A stretch of DNA of 6,620 nt from an uncultured Synergistia bacterium (GCA_937888925.1 CALARM010000213.1:1-6620), one strand, 5' to 3'. Shown: positions 1-5,339, numbered from the stretch's first letter. Notes: generated by a model not told the origin, from the letters alone. Made by a program: numbers and translations.

Positions 1-352
1 TAGTGAAATCCAGCCTGGTATTATGCGATGTAACTCTGTTATTCTTATCATCAAGAAGGGTATGATTAATGGTAAGCATCTCTTTAAAACCGGTCATACA
101 TCTGGCATCTACTCCCACATATTTTCTTTCCAGCTTAAAACTGGTTCTGGAGATTTTGCCTCTGTCTCTTTCCATTACTTCCATATGAACAATTCCGTTT
201 TTATGTTCATATTGATCTATAATTATTTTTTCTCCTGGTTTAGCCGGCAGTTCCAGTTTCTGCCCTTTAACAAGGAGGTCTTCATGACGCCTGGCAAGTC
301 CGTCAAGATGAATAAACTTATAAACAGGATCTTCTTCGGGCTGGTTTTTCAA
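1..352 (-). CDS. Unrecognised protein, N-terminal part (runs off left edge)
   Basis: On the minus strand an open frame starts at a TTG (352-350) and stays open for about 117 codons to the window edge, so the C-terminus is missing. It begins LKNQPEEDPVYKFIHLDGLA and is rich in charged residues, with several likely beta strands such as EKIIIDQYEHKNGIVHMEVM. There is no signal peptide or membrane segment, so a cytoplasmic protein is likely. The TTG is chosen because AGAGGTGA (365-358) sits 5 bases upstream. An in-frame GTG at 361-359 is inside that ribosome binding site and is unlikely to be the start. I do not recognise the family. A 7-bp tandem repeat block lies directly upstream of the ribosome binding site. 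The plus-strand frame over the same DNA (23-367) lacks comparable support and is taken as a shadow. Confidence 0.72.
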   Translation of the reverse strand, partial: MKNQPEEDPVYKFIHLDGLARRHEDLLVKGQKLELPAKPGEKIIIDQYEHKNGIVHMEVMERDRGKISRTSFKLERKYVGVDARCMTGFKEMLTINHTLLDDKNNRVTSHNTRLDFT

Positions 353-357
353 AACTA

Positions 358-365
358 TCACCTCT
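358..365 (-). promoter_or_regulatory. Ribosome binding site deciding a TTG start
   Basis: Read on the minus strand this is AGAGGTGA, 5 bases before the TTG at 352. It matches the extended anti-Shine-Dalgarno core and selects a non-ATG start. The motif recurs before the lipoprotein gene at 5147-5140, where it again follows a heptad repeat block. Confidence 0.65.
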
Positions 366-368
366 GAT

Positions 369-389
369 CGTGACGCGTGACGCGTGAGT
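369..389. repeat. 7-bp tandem repeat block, CGTGACG type
   Basis: Three heptads in a row: CGTGACG, CGTGACG and CGTGAGT on the plus strand. The block ends 3 bases upstream of the ribosome binding site of the leftmost gene. Its minus-strand junction, GTCACGAT followed closely by AGAGGTGA, is almost the same as at 5140-5172. The repetition is seen directly; the function is unknown. Confidence 0.85.
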
Positions 390-404
390 AAATCCATTAA
401 AATT

Positions 405-459
405 ATAAGCCTTCAGAGTATTAGATAAATTAAAAATTTATTTCATACAGAAGGCTTAT
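405..459 (-). terminator. Long 21-bp interrupted hairpin, possible terminator or leader structure
   Basis: Three nested complementary segments form one long hairpin: ATAAGCCTTC (405-414) with GAAGGCTTAT (450-459), GTAT (418-421) with ATAC (445-448), and ATAAATT (425-431) with AATTTAT (435-441) around a 3-base loop. It begins 17 bp past the stop of the small Gly-rich gene. On the minus strand it is followed by AATTTTAAT, a weak U tract, so a terminator for that gene is the simplest reading. The same minus-strand sequence contains TATAAT (407-402), but no good -35 was found at the right distance. That leaves a promoter overlapping the hairpin arm as a weaker option. The pairing is seen in the sequence; the role is inferred. 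Confidence 0.55.
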
Positions 460-476
460 TAAAAAGTAAAATAAAA

Positions 477-716
477 CTAACCCAGGAAAGCTCCGCCGCC
501 GCTGTCACCGCCGCTGTCGCCACAACCGTAATAGCTGCTGCTCTCTCTACTTCCGCCGCCGGTGCCGCATATATCTACACTATCCCTGCTACCAAAATTC
601 CATATACCGTCTTCCGATACTTCTCTGTTTGGCCCATCGGGACCTTCATTACTGTAGTTATCAGGCATTTTTGATCTGGTCTGATGGGTTTTATGACTGT
701 TACTTCCTATCTGCAT
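477..716 (-). CDS. Small Gly/Ser-rich protein of unknown function
   Basis: This gene encodes 79 residues. The N-terminal half is hydrophilic (MQIGSNSHKTHQTRSKMPD). Acidic and Asn-rich stretches follow, and the tail from about residue 50 is strongly Gly/Ser-rich with two cysteines (DICGTGGG and YYGCGDSGG), ending GGGAFLG. It has no signal peptide or membrane segment and matches no family I recognise. The gene is judged real because AAGGGGG lies 9 bases before the ATG, a near-consensus promoter lies upstream (784-756), and a large hairpin follows the stop. The Gly-rich tail uses GGC/GGT codons and is much more GC-rich than its surroundings. A ribosomal peptide precursor with a modified Gly/Ser/Cys tail is conceivable, but no modifying enzyme is visible here. 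A small structural or regulatory protein is equally possible. Confidence 0.68.
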   Translation of the reverse strand: MQIGSNSHKTHQTRSKMPDNYSNEGPDGPNREVSEDGIWNFGSRDSVDICGTGGGSRESSSYYGCGDSGGDSGGGAFLG

Positions 717-725
717 TTCTCATGA

Positions 726-732
726 CCCCCTT
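726..732 (-). promoter_or_regulatory. Strong ribosome binding site of the small Gly-rich gene
   Basis: The minus strand reads AAGGGGG, followed by 9 bases and then the ATG at 716. This is the main evidence that the 79-residue frame is translated. An ATG at 723-721 lies between the site and the chosen start, but it is too close to the purine run and in another frame. Confidence 0.6.
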
Positions 733-755
733 AAATATATTTATTTATTAATTTT

Positions 756-784
756 ATTATAATTATTAAATAGAATATTGTAAA
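756..784 (-). promoter_or_regulatory. Sigma-70 type promoter for the small Gly-rich gene
   Basis: On the minus strand TTTACA (784-779) is followed by exactly 17 bases and TATAAT (761-756). The predicted transcript would start near 749, giving a leader of roughly 30 bases that carries the AAGGGGG site. The surroundings are very AT-rich, which raises the chance of false matches. The exact -10, 5/6 -35 and optimal spacing make this a good candidate. Confidence 0.6.
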
Positions 785-803
785 GCAGATTTTGTAAATA
801 AAT

Positions 804-811
804 TGTTAACA
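804..811. promoter_or_regulatory. Perfect 8-bp palindrome between divergent promoters
   Basis: TGTTAACA is a perfect palindrome lying between the two outward-facing promoters, 20 bp outside the minus-strand -35 and 20 bp upstream of the plus-strand -35. It could be a regulator site, but it is short and in AT-rich DNA, so chance is a real possibility. Confidence 0.15.
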
Positions 812-831
812 TATTTTGATAAAAATAATTA

Positions 832-860
832 TTGATTTTCAGGTTCTAATTAGATACAAT
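832..860 (+). promoter_or_regulatory. Sigma-70 type promoter for the 331-residue gene
   Basis: TTGATT (832-837), a 17-base spacer, then TACAAT (855-860). The transcript would start near 867, about 34 bases before the ATG at 901. AATTAGA occurs twice around the -10 (848-854 and 858-864), one helical turn apart. This promoter faces away from the one at 784-756. Confidence 0.6.
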
Positions 861-900
861 TAGACTATATACAAATTTTTAAGAAAGGCACATTTTTTTT

Positions 901-1896
901 ATGATACATACAGCAGATCAAAGAATTTTCTATCTCGAGGATTATAATCCCATTTCTACTCTTACTCTGGACGTTCCAACGGGAATTAATGTTAAAACCT
1001 GGATTAGTAATATGCTGAATATATCCATACAGGAGATTATATCACAGAAGACCCTGATGAATGTCCTCAGGGATTATCAGAATATATTACCAAAACAGGT
1101 ATTAAATAAAATAGGGAAAAACGTCTCAAATCCTGCTACTTTTTTCTATAGCTACTTAAAAACCCTTATGTTATTCAACAATAATCCCGTAAGTGTGTTC
1201 AATGAAACACCTTATCCTGTGCTCGAAGAAAAAGATCTTCTAAATAAAGCTCTGCAAAAATTTATCGATCCCGTTACATATCTCCATGCCATAGAAATAA
1301 TATCATTGCTCACAATGACAGAAACAAGAATACAGATTATGAAGAAACATAAAGAAAGTGAAAGCAGGTTTACAGAGATCTTTGAACAGCTTATTAATTA
1401 TGAAGTAGTATTTAATTCTTCTCAGGAATTCAGTGTTATAGATCTGAAAGGACTTACCTCGGAAATTGAATATTTAGCATTATCATTTATTAATAATAAA
1501 GAAAGAAGGACGAAGAAATTAAATACCATACCGTCATTAATTCTGAAGGTATCTGACGGGATTATATTGATAAATACACCTCGAAATATAAGATATATAC
1601 AGGAATTACTGGAAGAAAAATTATCATTCCACCGGGGACATATTATCAGAAAATCTGCCATTCCTGTTACAGAAGAAATAACGGTTCCACCTGTTCTGCC
1701 AGAAGAAAAAACCGAATCTCCTGCCCCGGGAGAGATAAAAGAGGATCACGGGGACGAGGTATCAGATGAAGGGCCCTATGATAATGTAAAAAAGCTTGGC
1801 ATGAGCGAACAAAAATCCAAATTCATGGTTTCAGGGAAGCTTCAACCACGTATATATATGACGGAAGAAGAATTCCTTACAAATCCAGGTCCATAG
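901..1896 (+). CDS. Unrecognised 331-residue cytoplasmic protein
   Basis: This is the only plus-strand gene in the window. No family is recognised. Residues 1 to about 255 look like a mostly helical soluble domain with many Ile, Leu, Asn and Lys residues and no signal peptide or membrane segment. From about residue 256 the chain becomes Pro/Glu-rich and acidic (PVTEEITVPPVLPEEK), probably a disordered linker. The C-terminal tail is more basic and then acidic (KKLGMSEQKSKF, MTEEEF). The ATG at 901 follows a run of eight T and an AGAAAGG (882-888) that is 12 bases away, a longer gap than usual, so initiation may be modest. The next in-frame Met is far inside. The promoter at 832-860 supports a single-gene unit. 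The 3' end overlaps the convergent peptidase gene by 20 bp. Confidence 0.8.
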   Translation: MIHTADQRIFYLEDYNPISTLTLDVPTGINVKTWISNMLNISIQEIISQKTLMNVLRDYQNILPKQVLNKIGKNVSNPATFFYSYLKTLMLFNNNPVSVFNETPYPVLEEKDLLNKALQKFIDPVTYLHAIEIISLLTMTETRIQIMKKHKESESRFTEIFEQLINYEVVFNSSQEFSVIDLKGLTSEIEYLALSFINNKERRTKKLNTIPSLILKVSDGIILINTPRNIRYIQELLEEKLSFHRGHIIRKSAIPVTEEITVPPVLPEEKTESPAPGEIKEDHGDEVSDEGPYDNVKKLGMSEQKSKFMVSGKLQPRIYMTEEEFLTNPGP

Positions 1897-3076
1897 AATA
1901 TAAAGGGAAAGCTGCATAAAAACTAGTTGCGTCCAGAAGATGTCTGACAGGAACCTGTTCTTCCGGCGTATGGGCATACTTTTCTTCTCCCGGCCCGAAG
2001 CCTATTGTAGGAATGCCGGCAATACCGGCCGTATAGTTTCCGTTTGTGCAGAAATCCCATGTGAAAATCTCCGGATTTCTGCCAAGTATTTTTTTATATG
2101 CTCTGGAAGAACCTGTTACTAAAGGATGATTTTCCTCCATGATCCAGGGAGGAAAAAATTTTTCTTTCTCTATATCTATTCCTGTATAACTTTTTCCCCT
2201 GTAAATTTCAATGCCTGCAGAGGCATTTTTTAAAGATGGCAGTTTTTTGATAGAAGCCAGAACATCCTCAAGGGTTTCTCCCGGCACAAGTCTTCTGTCA
2301 ATAAAGACAGAACATTCTGTCGGTATGGCATTTCTGGAAGAGGATTTGCTGGTGATTTCAGTAACGGCAAGAACGCTTTTTCCCATAACAGGGTGTACTG
2401 GCAGAATCTCATTAAGCTGTTCCAGTTCTGATATAAGAGGAGCCATTTTATATATGGCATTTTCTCCGAGAGAAGGACTGCTGGCATGGGCAGATCTTCC
2501 TTTTACAGTAATAACTATTTCAACTCTTCCCCTGTTTCCCCTTGATATACGAAGGGAAGAAGGCTCGCCTATAACTACAAAATCAGGCTTTCGCCCAGTT
2601 TCTTCATGGTCAAAGATAAATCTGTCTGCTTCCCCTTCACAGTCTTCTTCCATAACACTTGCCGCAACAAAAAGAGTAAAATCCCCATAGAGTGACATGT
2701 CTTTTATTAAAGCTCCTCCGTAAACCATAGTAGCCACAGAAGCTTTTGTATCACACGCTCCGAGTCCGTAAATTATATCATTTTCATATGCTCCTCTGTA
2801 AGGATCAATCTTCCATGCCTTTAAATCTCCTGGCCCCACTGTATCGACATGACAGTCATAAAAGATTTTCTTCTTGCCATTTCCGATACGTCCTATGACA
2901 CTGCCCATTTTACTAACATAAACATCATCATAGGAAAGTTTCTCCATTTCCTCCTTTACCCGGCATATTACCTCTCTTTCTTTACCGCATGTACCGGGAA
3001 TATGAATAATATCACGGAGAAACCTGACTATATCCTCTTTACGTTCTTCAACGTTTTTATGTAATTTATCTATCAT
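1877..3076 (-). CDS. ygeY: M20 metallopeptidase, YgeY family (selenium metabolism-linked hydrolase type)
   Basis: A 399-residue zinc-type hydrolase of the ArgE/DapE/CPG2 (M20) superfamily. It most resembles E. coli YgeY in length and sequence: FLRDII near residue 19, RIKEEMEK-like RVKEEMEK at 39, RGNRGRVEI at 179 and FGPGEEKYAH near 360. Expected metal ligands are visible at H76, D109, E144, E171 and H369. The catalytic pair is D78 and E143, and H197 (GRSAHASSP) is the conserved dimerisation-domain histidine. The family cleaves amide bonds of amino-acid or carbamoyl-type substrates; YgeY's own substrate is not established. No signal peptide is present, so it is cytoplasmic. The ATG at 3076 is supported by AAAGGTGA (3091-3084) 7 bases upstream. 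No selenium or purine genes are in view, so a link to selenium rests only on the family name. No clear promoter was found before it, so it may be co-transcribed with the HMA-like gene. Confidence 0.9.
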   Translation of the reverse strand: MIDKLHKNVEERKEDIVRFLRDIIHIPGTCGKEREVICRVKEEMEKLSYDDVYVSKMGSVIGRIGNGKKKIFYDCHVDTVGPGDLKAWKIDPYRGAYENDIIYGLGACDTKASVATMVYGGALIKDMSLYGDFTLFVAASVMEEDCEGEADRFIFDHEETGRKPDFVVIGEPSSLRISRGNRGRVEIVITVKGRSAHASSPSLGENAIYKMAPLISELEQLNEILPVHPVMGKSVLAVTEITSKSSSRNAIPTECSVFIDRRLVPGETLEDVLASIKKLPSLKNASAGIEIYRGKSYTGIDIEKEKFFPPWIMEENHPLVTGSSRAYKKILGRNPEIFTWDFCTNGNYTAGIAGIPTIGFGPGEEKYAHTPEEQVPVRHLLDATSFYAAFPLYSMDLDL

Positions 3077-3093
3077 TAAATAATCACCTTTAT

Positions 3094-3114
3094 GAGTGAG
3101 TAGTGAATAGTGAC
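3094..3114. repeat. Degenerate 7-bp tandem repeat block before the peptidase gene
   Basis: Three heptads share AGTGA: GAGTGAG, TAGTGAA and TAGTGAC. The block lies 2 bases upstream of the ribosome binding site AAAGGTGA of the peptidase gene. This is the same placement as the blocks at 369-389 and 5152-5172, although the heptad sequence has diverged. Confidence 0.65.
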
Positions 3115-3144
3115 TGGGAAGGTAATTTCTGCTCGTCAGTCACT
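3109..3144. repeat. Inverted repeat formed by opposing heptads
   Basis: AGTGACTG (3109-3116) is exactly complementary to CAGTCACT (3137-3144) across a 20-base loop. ATGAGTGA (3092-3099) also pairs with TCACTCAT (3140-3147) as an alternative. The right arm ends 4 to 7 bases from the stop codon of the HMA-like gene. There is no U tract, so a terminator is not favoured. It may be an mRNA processing or stability structure. Confidence 0.5.
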
Positions 3145-3150
3145 CATATT

Positions 3151-3444
3151 TTATTCCACTGTAGCAGTAAATCCAATATCCTGTATGGCATATAAAATAT
3201 CACTGAGATGTACATCCATATAATTATATTGAACTATGGCATAAGGAGGTGATAATTCTAACTCCACATAAACAACACCATTAATAGAACGAATAGTATT
3301 ATATACTTTCTCCACATCGGTAGAATCCATCATACCTCCAATATGAATTGTCACTTCTTCTACAGTATTATGAGTATTATAAGCACCATAAGCAGGGAAA
3401 ACAGAAAGAATTATCAATAAAGATACAATAACATATTTTCTCAT
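3151..3444 (-). CDS. Exported HMA-fold protein lacking the CxxC metal site
   Basis: This gene encodes 97 residues. Residues 1-20 form a signal peptide (MRKYVIV, a hydrophobic core, then PAYGA), with cleavage probably after G20, so the mature protein is periplasmic or outside. Residues 29-97 follow the heavy-metal-associated (HMA/CopZ) pattern: EEVTIHIGGM, a helix, INGVVYVELEL, AIVQYNY, a second helix, and a final GFTATVE strand. In HMA domains GM is followed by xCxxC. Here the stretch is GMMDSTD, placing D40 and D43 where the two metal-binding cysteines would be. The protein has no cysteine at all, so copper or mercury binding of the usual kind is unlikely. AGAGGT lies 5 bases before the ATG. 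A promoter candidate ends about 98 bp upstream of the start codon. The peptidase gene follows downstream with no evident terminator between them. Confidence 0.82.
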   Translation of the reverse strand: MRKYVIVSLLIILSVFPAYGAYNTHNTVEEVTIHIGGMMDSTDVEKVYNTIRSINGVVYVELELSPPYAIVQYNYMDVHLSDILYAIQDIGFTATVE

Positions 3445-3459
3445 AAATTACCTCTTTTC

Positions 3460-3511
3460 TCTCTATGTAAAATAAATAATCCAGATTTATCTGAATGTAT
3501 AACCATAGAGA
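3460..3511 (-). promoter_or_regulatory. Possible structured 5' leader of the HMA-like gene
   Basis: TCTCTATG (3460-3467) and CATAGAGA (3504-3511) are perfect 8-bp complements. A small inner hairpin (CAGAT 3482-3486 with ATCTG 3489-3493) lies between them. On the transcript the outer stem ends next to the AAAAGAGG ribosome binding region of the HMA-like gene, so it could affect translation. It matches no riboswitch class I know. Confidence 0.3.
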
Positions 3512-3541
3512 TAAAATTTAATTGTACCTGGTATAACAATA

Positions 3542-3570
3542 ATGATAACTCCAAAAATCCAAAAAGTCAA
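3542..3570 (-). promoter_or_regulatory. Promoter candidate for the HMA-like gene
   Basis: On the minus strand TTGACT (3570-3565), a 17-base spacer, then TATCAT (3547-3542). The -35 starts immediately after the stop codon of the lipoprotein gene. The leader would be about 90 bases. An internal promoter here means the HMA-like and peptidase genes need not depend on lipoprotein transcription. Confidence 0.5.
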
Positions 3571-3571
3571 A

Positions 3572-5131
3572 TTAGATGGGCATAATAAGATTAGAAGAGT
3601 ATCCGTCTTCAACCTTATTAATATTGCCCCATATCTCAGGATAGAGTTCAAAGGTATCCTTTAATTTTTCTCTCAATCTTTCATTTTTCATGAGACCATC
3701 GATAGAGGTGTCATAAATTTTATCCAGCCGTAAATAGATTAATCCAACAGACCTGGTAGGCATCTGTGTGGTTATTCTATCTTCTATGGAATCTTCATCA
3801 CCTGAGTAAGTATCTATTACCGATTCAACAGGCTTTTTTCCCATACTGAGAAAAAGAAAATCATTAATCATAGAAAAATTACCTGTACTACCGGGAAGTG
3901 ATGTAATAGAAAGATCTTTATATGATTCTGTCTTTGTAACCATAGAAAAGACGGTATTTGAACTATGAAAGGTTTTATTCAAAAGGCTGTCTTTTTCAAA
4001 TTTCATAGCTATTATATAATTGCCTGACTGTTCATTTTCATCTGCTATAAAACCCAGGGCAGTCTCTGTATTGGAAGACAGTATATCCTTCAGGGGATAT
4101 CCTATTGTATTAAACATTTTTGTAACACCTTCAAAATTGCCGGGAAGACATGTTTTAAAGAGAGAAGAAATTTTATTTAATATCTCTCCCGGCTGTGAAA
4201 GTACTATAACAGCCGAACTGGTAAGGGGAAACATATCCGGACCTGCAAGCTCGGCGGCATGGAGTGAAAAGAATTCTTTCCCTGTTTCAGTAAGTCTGTC
4301 ATTCTGAACGAGACAGCTGTTAAATTTAACTTTATCCTTATCAACTTCTATGGAAGTTCCCATATATTTTATAGAACCAAGCAATTCATAAAGGGTATTT
4401 CGGTCGGAACCATTATGTAAAAATTCCTCCCCTATGGCAGGTACATTGTAATAGATAAATCCTATGGATTCATCAGACATTTTCTTTTCCCGGAAAGAGC
4501 GAAAATTTTCTTCCCCTGTAATAGAAAATTTTCCATCATAGCAATCAATTGAAGATTTCAACAATGACTCATTACTTGCAAAGACCAGAAGTTGTTCATT
4601 CATAAAATAAGAGCTATTTTTTCCTGTAAAGAAATCCTGTCCTTTATAATTTCCTTTCTGTGGCTCTGAGAGGTAATTAAGTCTGGCAATAAACTCTGTG
4701 ATGCCCTGTTTATCTCTTATATCAAAAACTATGATAAAATTCAAAGGCCCGCCATTGCCGTCTTTATTAAAAGAAGAAGCCAATTTATCAAGTGTATTGT
4801 ACAGAGCAACTGTACAATTGGTATTCAAATAAGGGAGCAGGTCTTTTTCGACATCAAGTTCCTCGGAAGGAGAAGAAGCCAGAAGTATTGAAGAAGCCAG
4901 CTCTTTAATATTATCAAAGAATTTTCCCGTATCAGGATCTTTACTCAGTTCATAAATTCCGTTTACAATGGCTCTTCTCTTGAAAAAGGATGCCAGATTG
5001 ATATTAAATATAACTTCTGCATCTTTCGGGATTATTTTTACTGTATCTTCATAATCACTTATTATGCATGAACTTAAGAGAAGTAATGTTAAAATAGCAA
5101 TCAGTAGCCTGTTGAATTTATAAAAAGACAC
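3572..5131 (-). CDS. Lipoprotein resembling DUF3352, with internal duplication
   Basis: This is a probable outer-membrane or periplasm-facing lipoprotein of 519 residues from the start chosen here. A basic N-terminus (SFYKFNR) and a hydrophobic stretch lead to the lipobox LSSC, with the lipidated Cys at residue 22. Asp is absent at +2, which fits outer-membrane sorting. The body resembles DUF3352: IIPKDAEVIFNINL near the N-terminus, FIIVFDIRDKQGITEFIARL, then FMNEQLLVFASNESLLKSSI. The pattern appears twice, at about residues 96-233 and 345-473. Corresponding pieces are LNTNCTVALYN with SSNTETALGFI, and NEQLLVFASNESLLKSSIDC with NDFLFLSMGKKPVESVIDTY. Family function is unknown. The GTG at 5131 is preferred over the in-frame GTG at 5143, which lies inside the ribosome binding site; using 5143 adds four residues. 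Confidence 0.82.
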   Translation of the reverse strand: MSFYKFNRLLIAILTLLLLSSCIISDYEDTVKIIPKDAEVIFNINLASFFKRRAIVNGIYELSKDPDTGKFFDNIKELASSILLASSPSEELDVEKDLLPYLNTNCTVALYNTLDKLASSFNKDGNGGPLNFIIVFDIRDKQGITEFIARLNYLSEPQKGNYKGQDFFTGKNSSYFMNEQLLVFASNESLLKSSIDCYDGKFSITGEENFRSFREKKMSDESIGFIYYNVPAIGEEFLHNGSDRNTLYELLGSIKYMGTSIEVDKDKVKFNSCLVQNDRLTETGKEFFSLHAAELAGPDMFPLTSSAVIVLSQPGEILNKISSLFKTCLPGNFEGVTKMFNTIGYPLKDILSSNTETALGFIADENEQSGNYIIAMKFEKDSLLNKTFHSSNTVFSMVTKTESYKDLSITSLPGSTGNFSMINDFLFLSMGKKPVESVIDTYSGDEDSIEDRITTQMPTRSVGLIYLRLDKIYDTSIDGLMKNERLREKLKDTFELYPEIWGNINKVEDGYSSNLIMPI

Positions 5132-5139
5132 TTCAATGT

Positions 5140-5147
5140 TCACCTCT
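5140..5147 (-). promoter_or_regulatory. Ribosome binding site deciding the lipoprotein start
   Basis: The minus strand reads AGAGGTGA, 8 bases before the GTG at 5131. The upstream GTG (5143-5141) is part of this motif and would have no properly spaced site of its own. The downstream GTG is therefore the better start. Confidence 0.55.
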
Positions 5148-5151
5148 TAAT

Positions 5152-5172
5152 CGTGACGCGTGACGCGTGACG
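5152..5172. repeat. Perfect triple 7-bp repeat before the lipoprotein gene
   Basis: CGTGACG occurs three times in tandem without mismatch. The block ends 4 bases upstream of AGAGGTGA. Repeat and ribosome binding site together match the arrangement at 358-389 nearly base for base, although the two genes are unrelated in sequence. Confidence 0.88.
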
Positions 5173-5227
5173 GGATTGTTAATTTATTCCACAGAGATTG
5201 TTTACTACAATTTTCATACCAATATCT

Positions 5228-5258
5228 ATAAAAAATAAAAAATCACTTCTATGAAATG
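5228..5258 (-). terminator. Candidate intrinsic terminator after the YbjN-like operon
   Basis: On the minus strand CATTTC (5258-5253), a 3-base loop ATA, and GAAGTG (5249-5244) pair with one G-U. They are followed by ATTTTTTATTTTTTAT. The stem is short and AT-rich, so termination would be weak, but the U tract and the position after the operon and before the lipoprotein gene fit. No convincing promoter for the lipoprotein gene was found in the remaining spacer. Confidence 0.4.
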
Positions 5259-5269
5259 GGGATTTAATT

Positions 5270-5339
5270 CTCACCGGTCACCGGTCACTGATAACTGCTC
5301 ACTGGTCACTGATAACTGCTCACTGGTCACTGGTCACTG
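5270..5339. repeat. Ten-heptad tandem array, 70 bp, abutting a stop codon
   Basis: Ten 7-bp units follow without a break: CTCACCG, GTCACCG, GTCACTG, ATAACTG, CTCACTG, GTCACTG, ATAACTG, CTCACTG, GTCACTG, GTCACTG. The three-unit set GTCACTG-ATAACTG-CTCACTG occurs twice in succession (5284-5304, 5305-5325), a 21-bp higher-order repeat. The array ends at the base before the stop codon of the 133-residue gene. It faces opposite to the CGTGACG block at 5152-5172. Confidence 0.92.

Noticed and set aside
23..367. Plus-strand open frame of 114 residues
   Set aside because: It lies opposite a minus-strand frame with a good ribosome binding site and a more protein-like composition. The plus frame is Phe/Ser/His-rich with no ribosome binding site.
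369..389. Insertion sequence ends or phage attachment site
   Set aside because: The two near-identical blocks are same-orientation tandem heptads with no transposase or integrase between them. Similar heptads at two other places favour a dispersed repeat family.
2211..2690. Plus-strand open frame of 159 residues, and other frames inside the peptidase gene
   Set aside because: They are antisense or alternate-frame to a gene with a complete set of M20 catalytic residues.
3137..3150. Intrinsic terminator between the HMA-like and peptidase genes
   Set aside because: The inverted repeat is not followed by a U tract on the minus strand, and its loop is 20 bases.
4020..4307. Plus-strand open frame of 95 residues
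   Set aside because: It is antisense to the lipoprotein, whose duplicated pattern runs through this region.
5141..5143. GTG as the start of the lipoprotein gene
   Set aside because: It is part of the AGAGGTGA ribosome binding site. The GTG at 5131 is correctly spaced and gives a normal signal peptide. It remains a possible alternative.
5270..5339. CRISPR array
   Set aside because: The period is 7 bp with no spacers, far shorter than any CRISPR repeat-spacer unit, and no cas genes are present.
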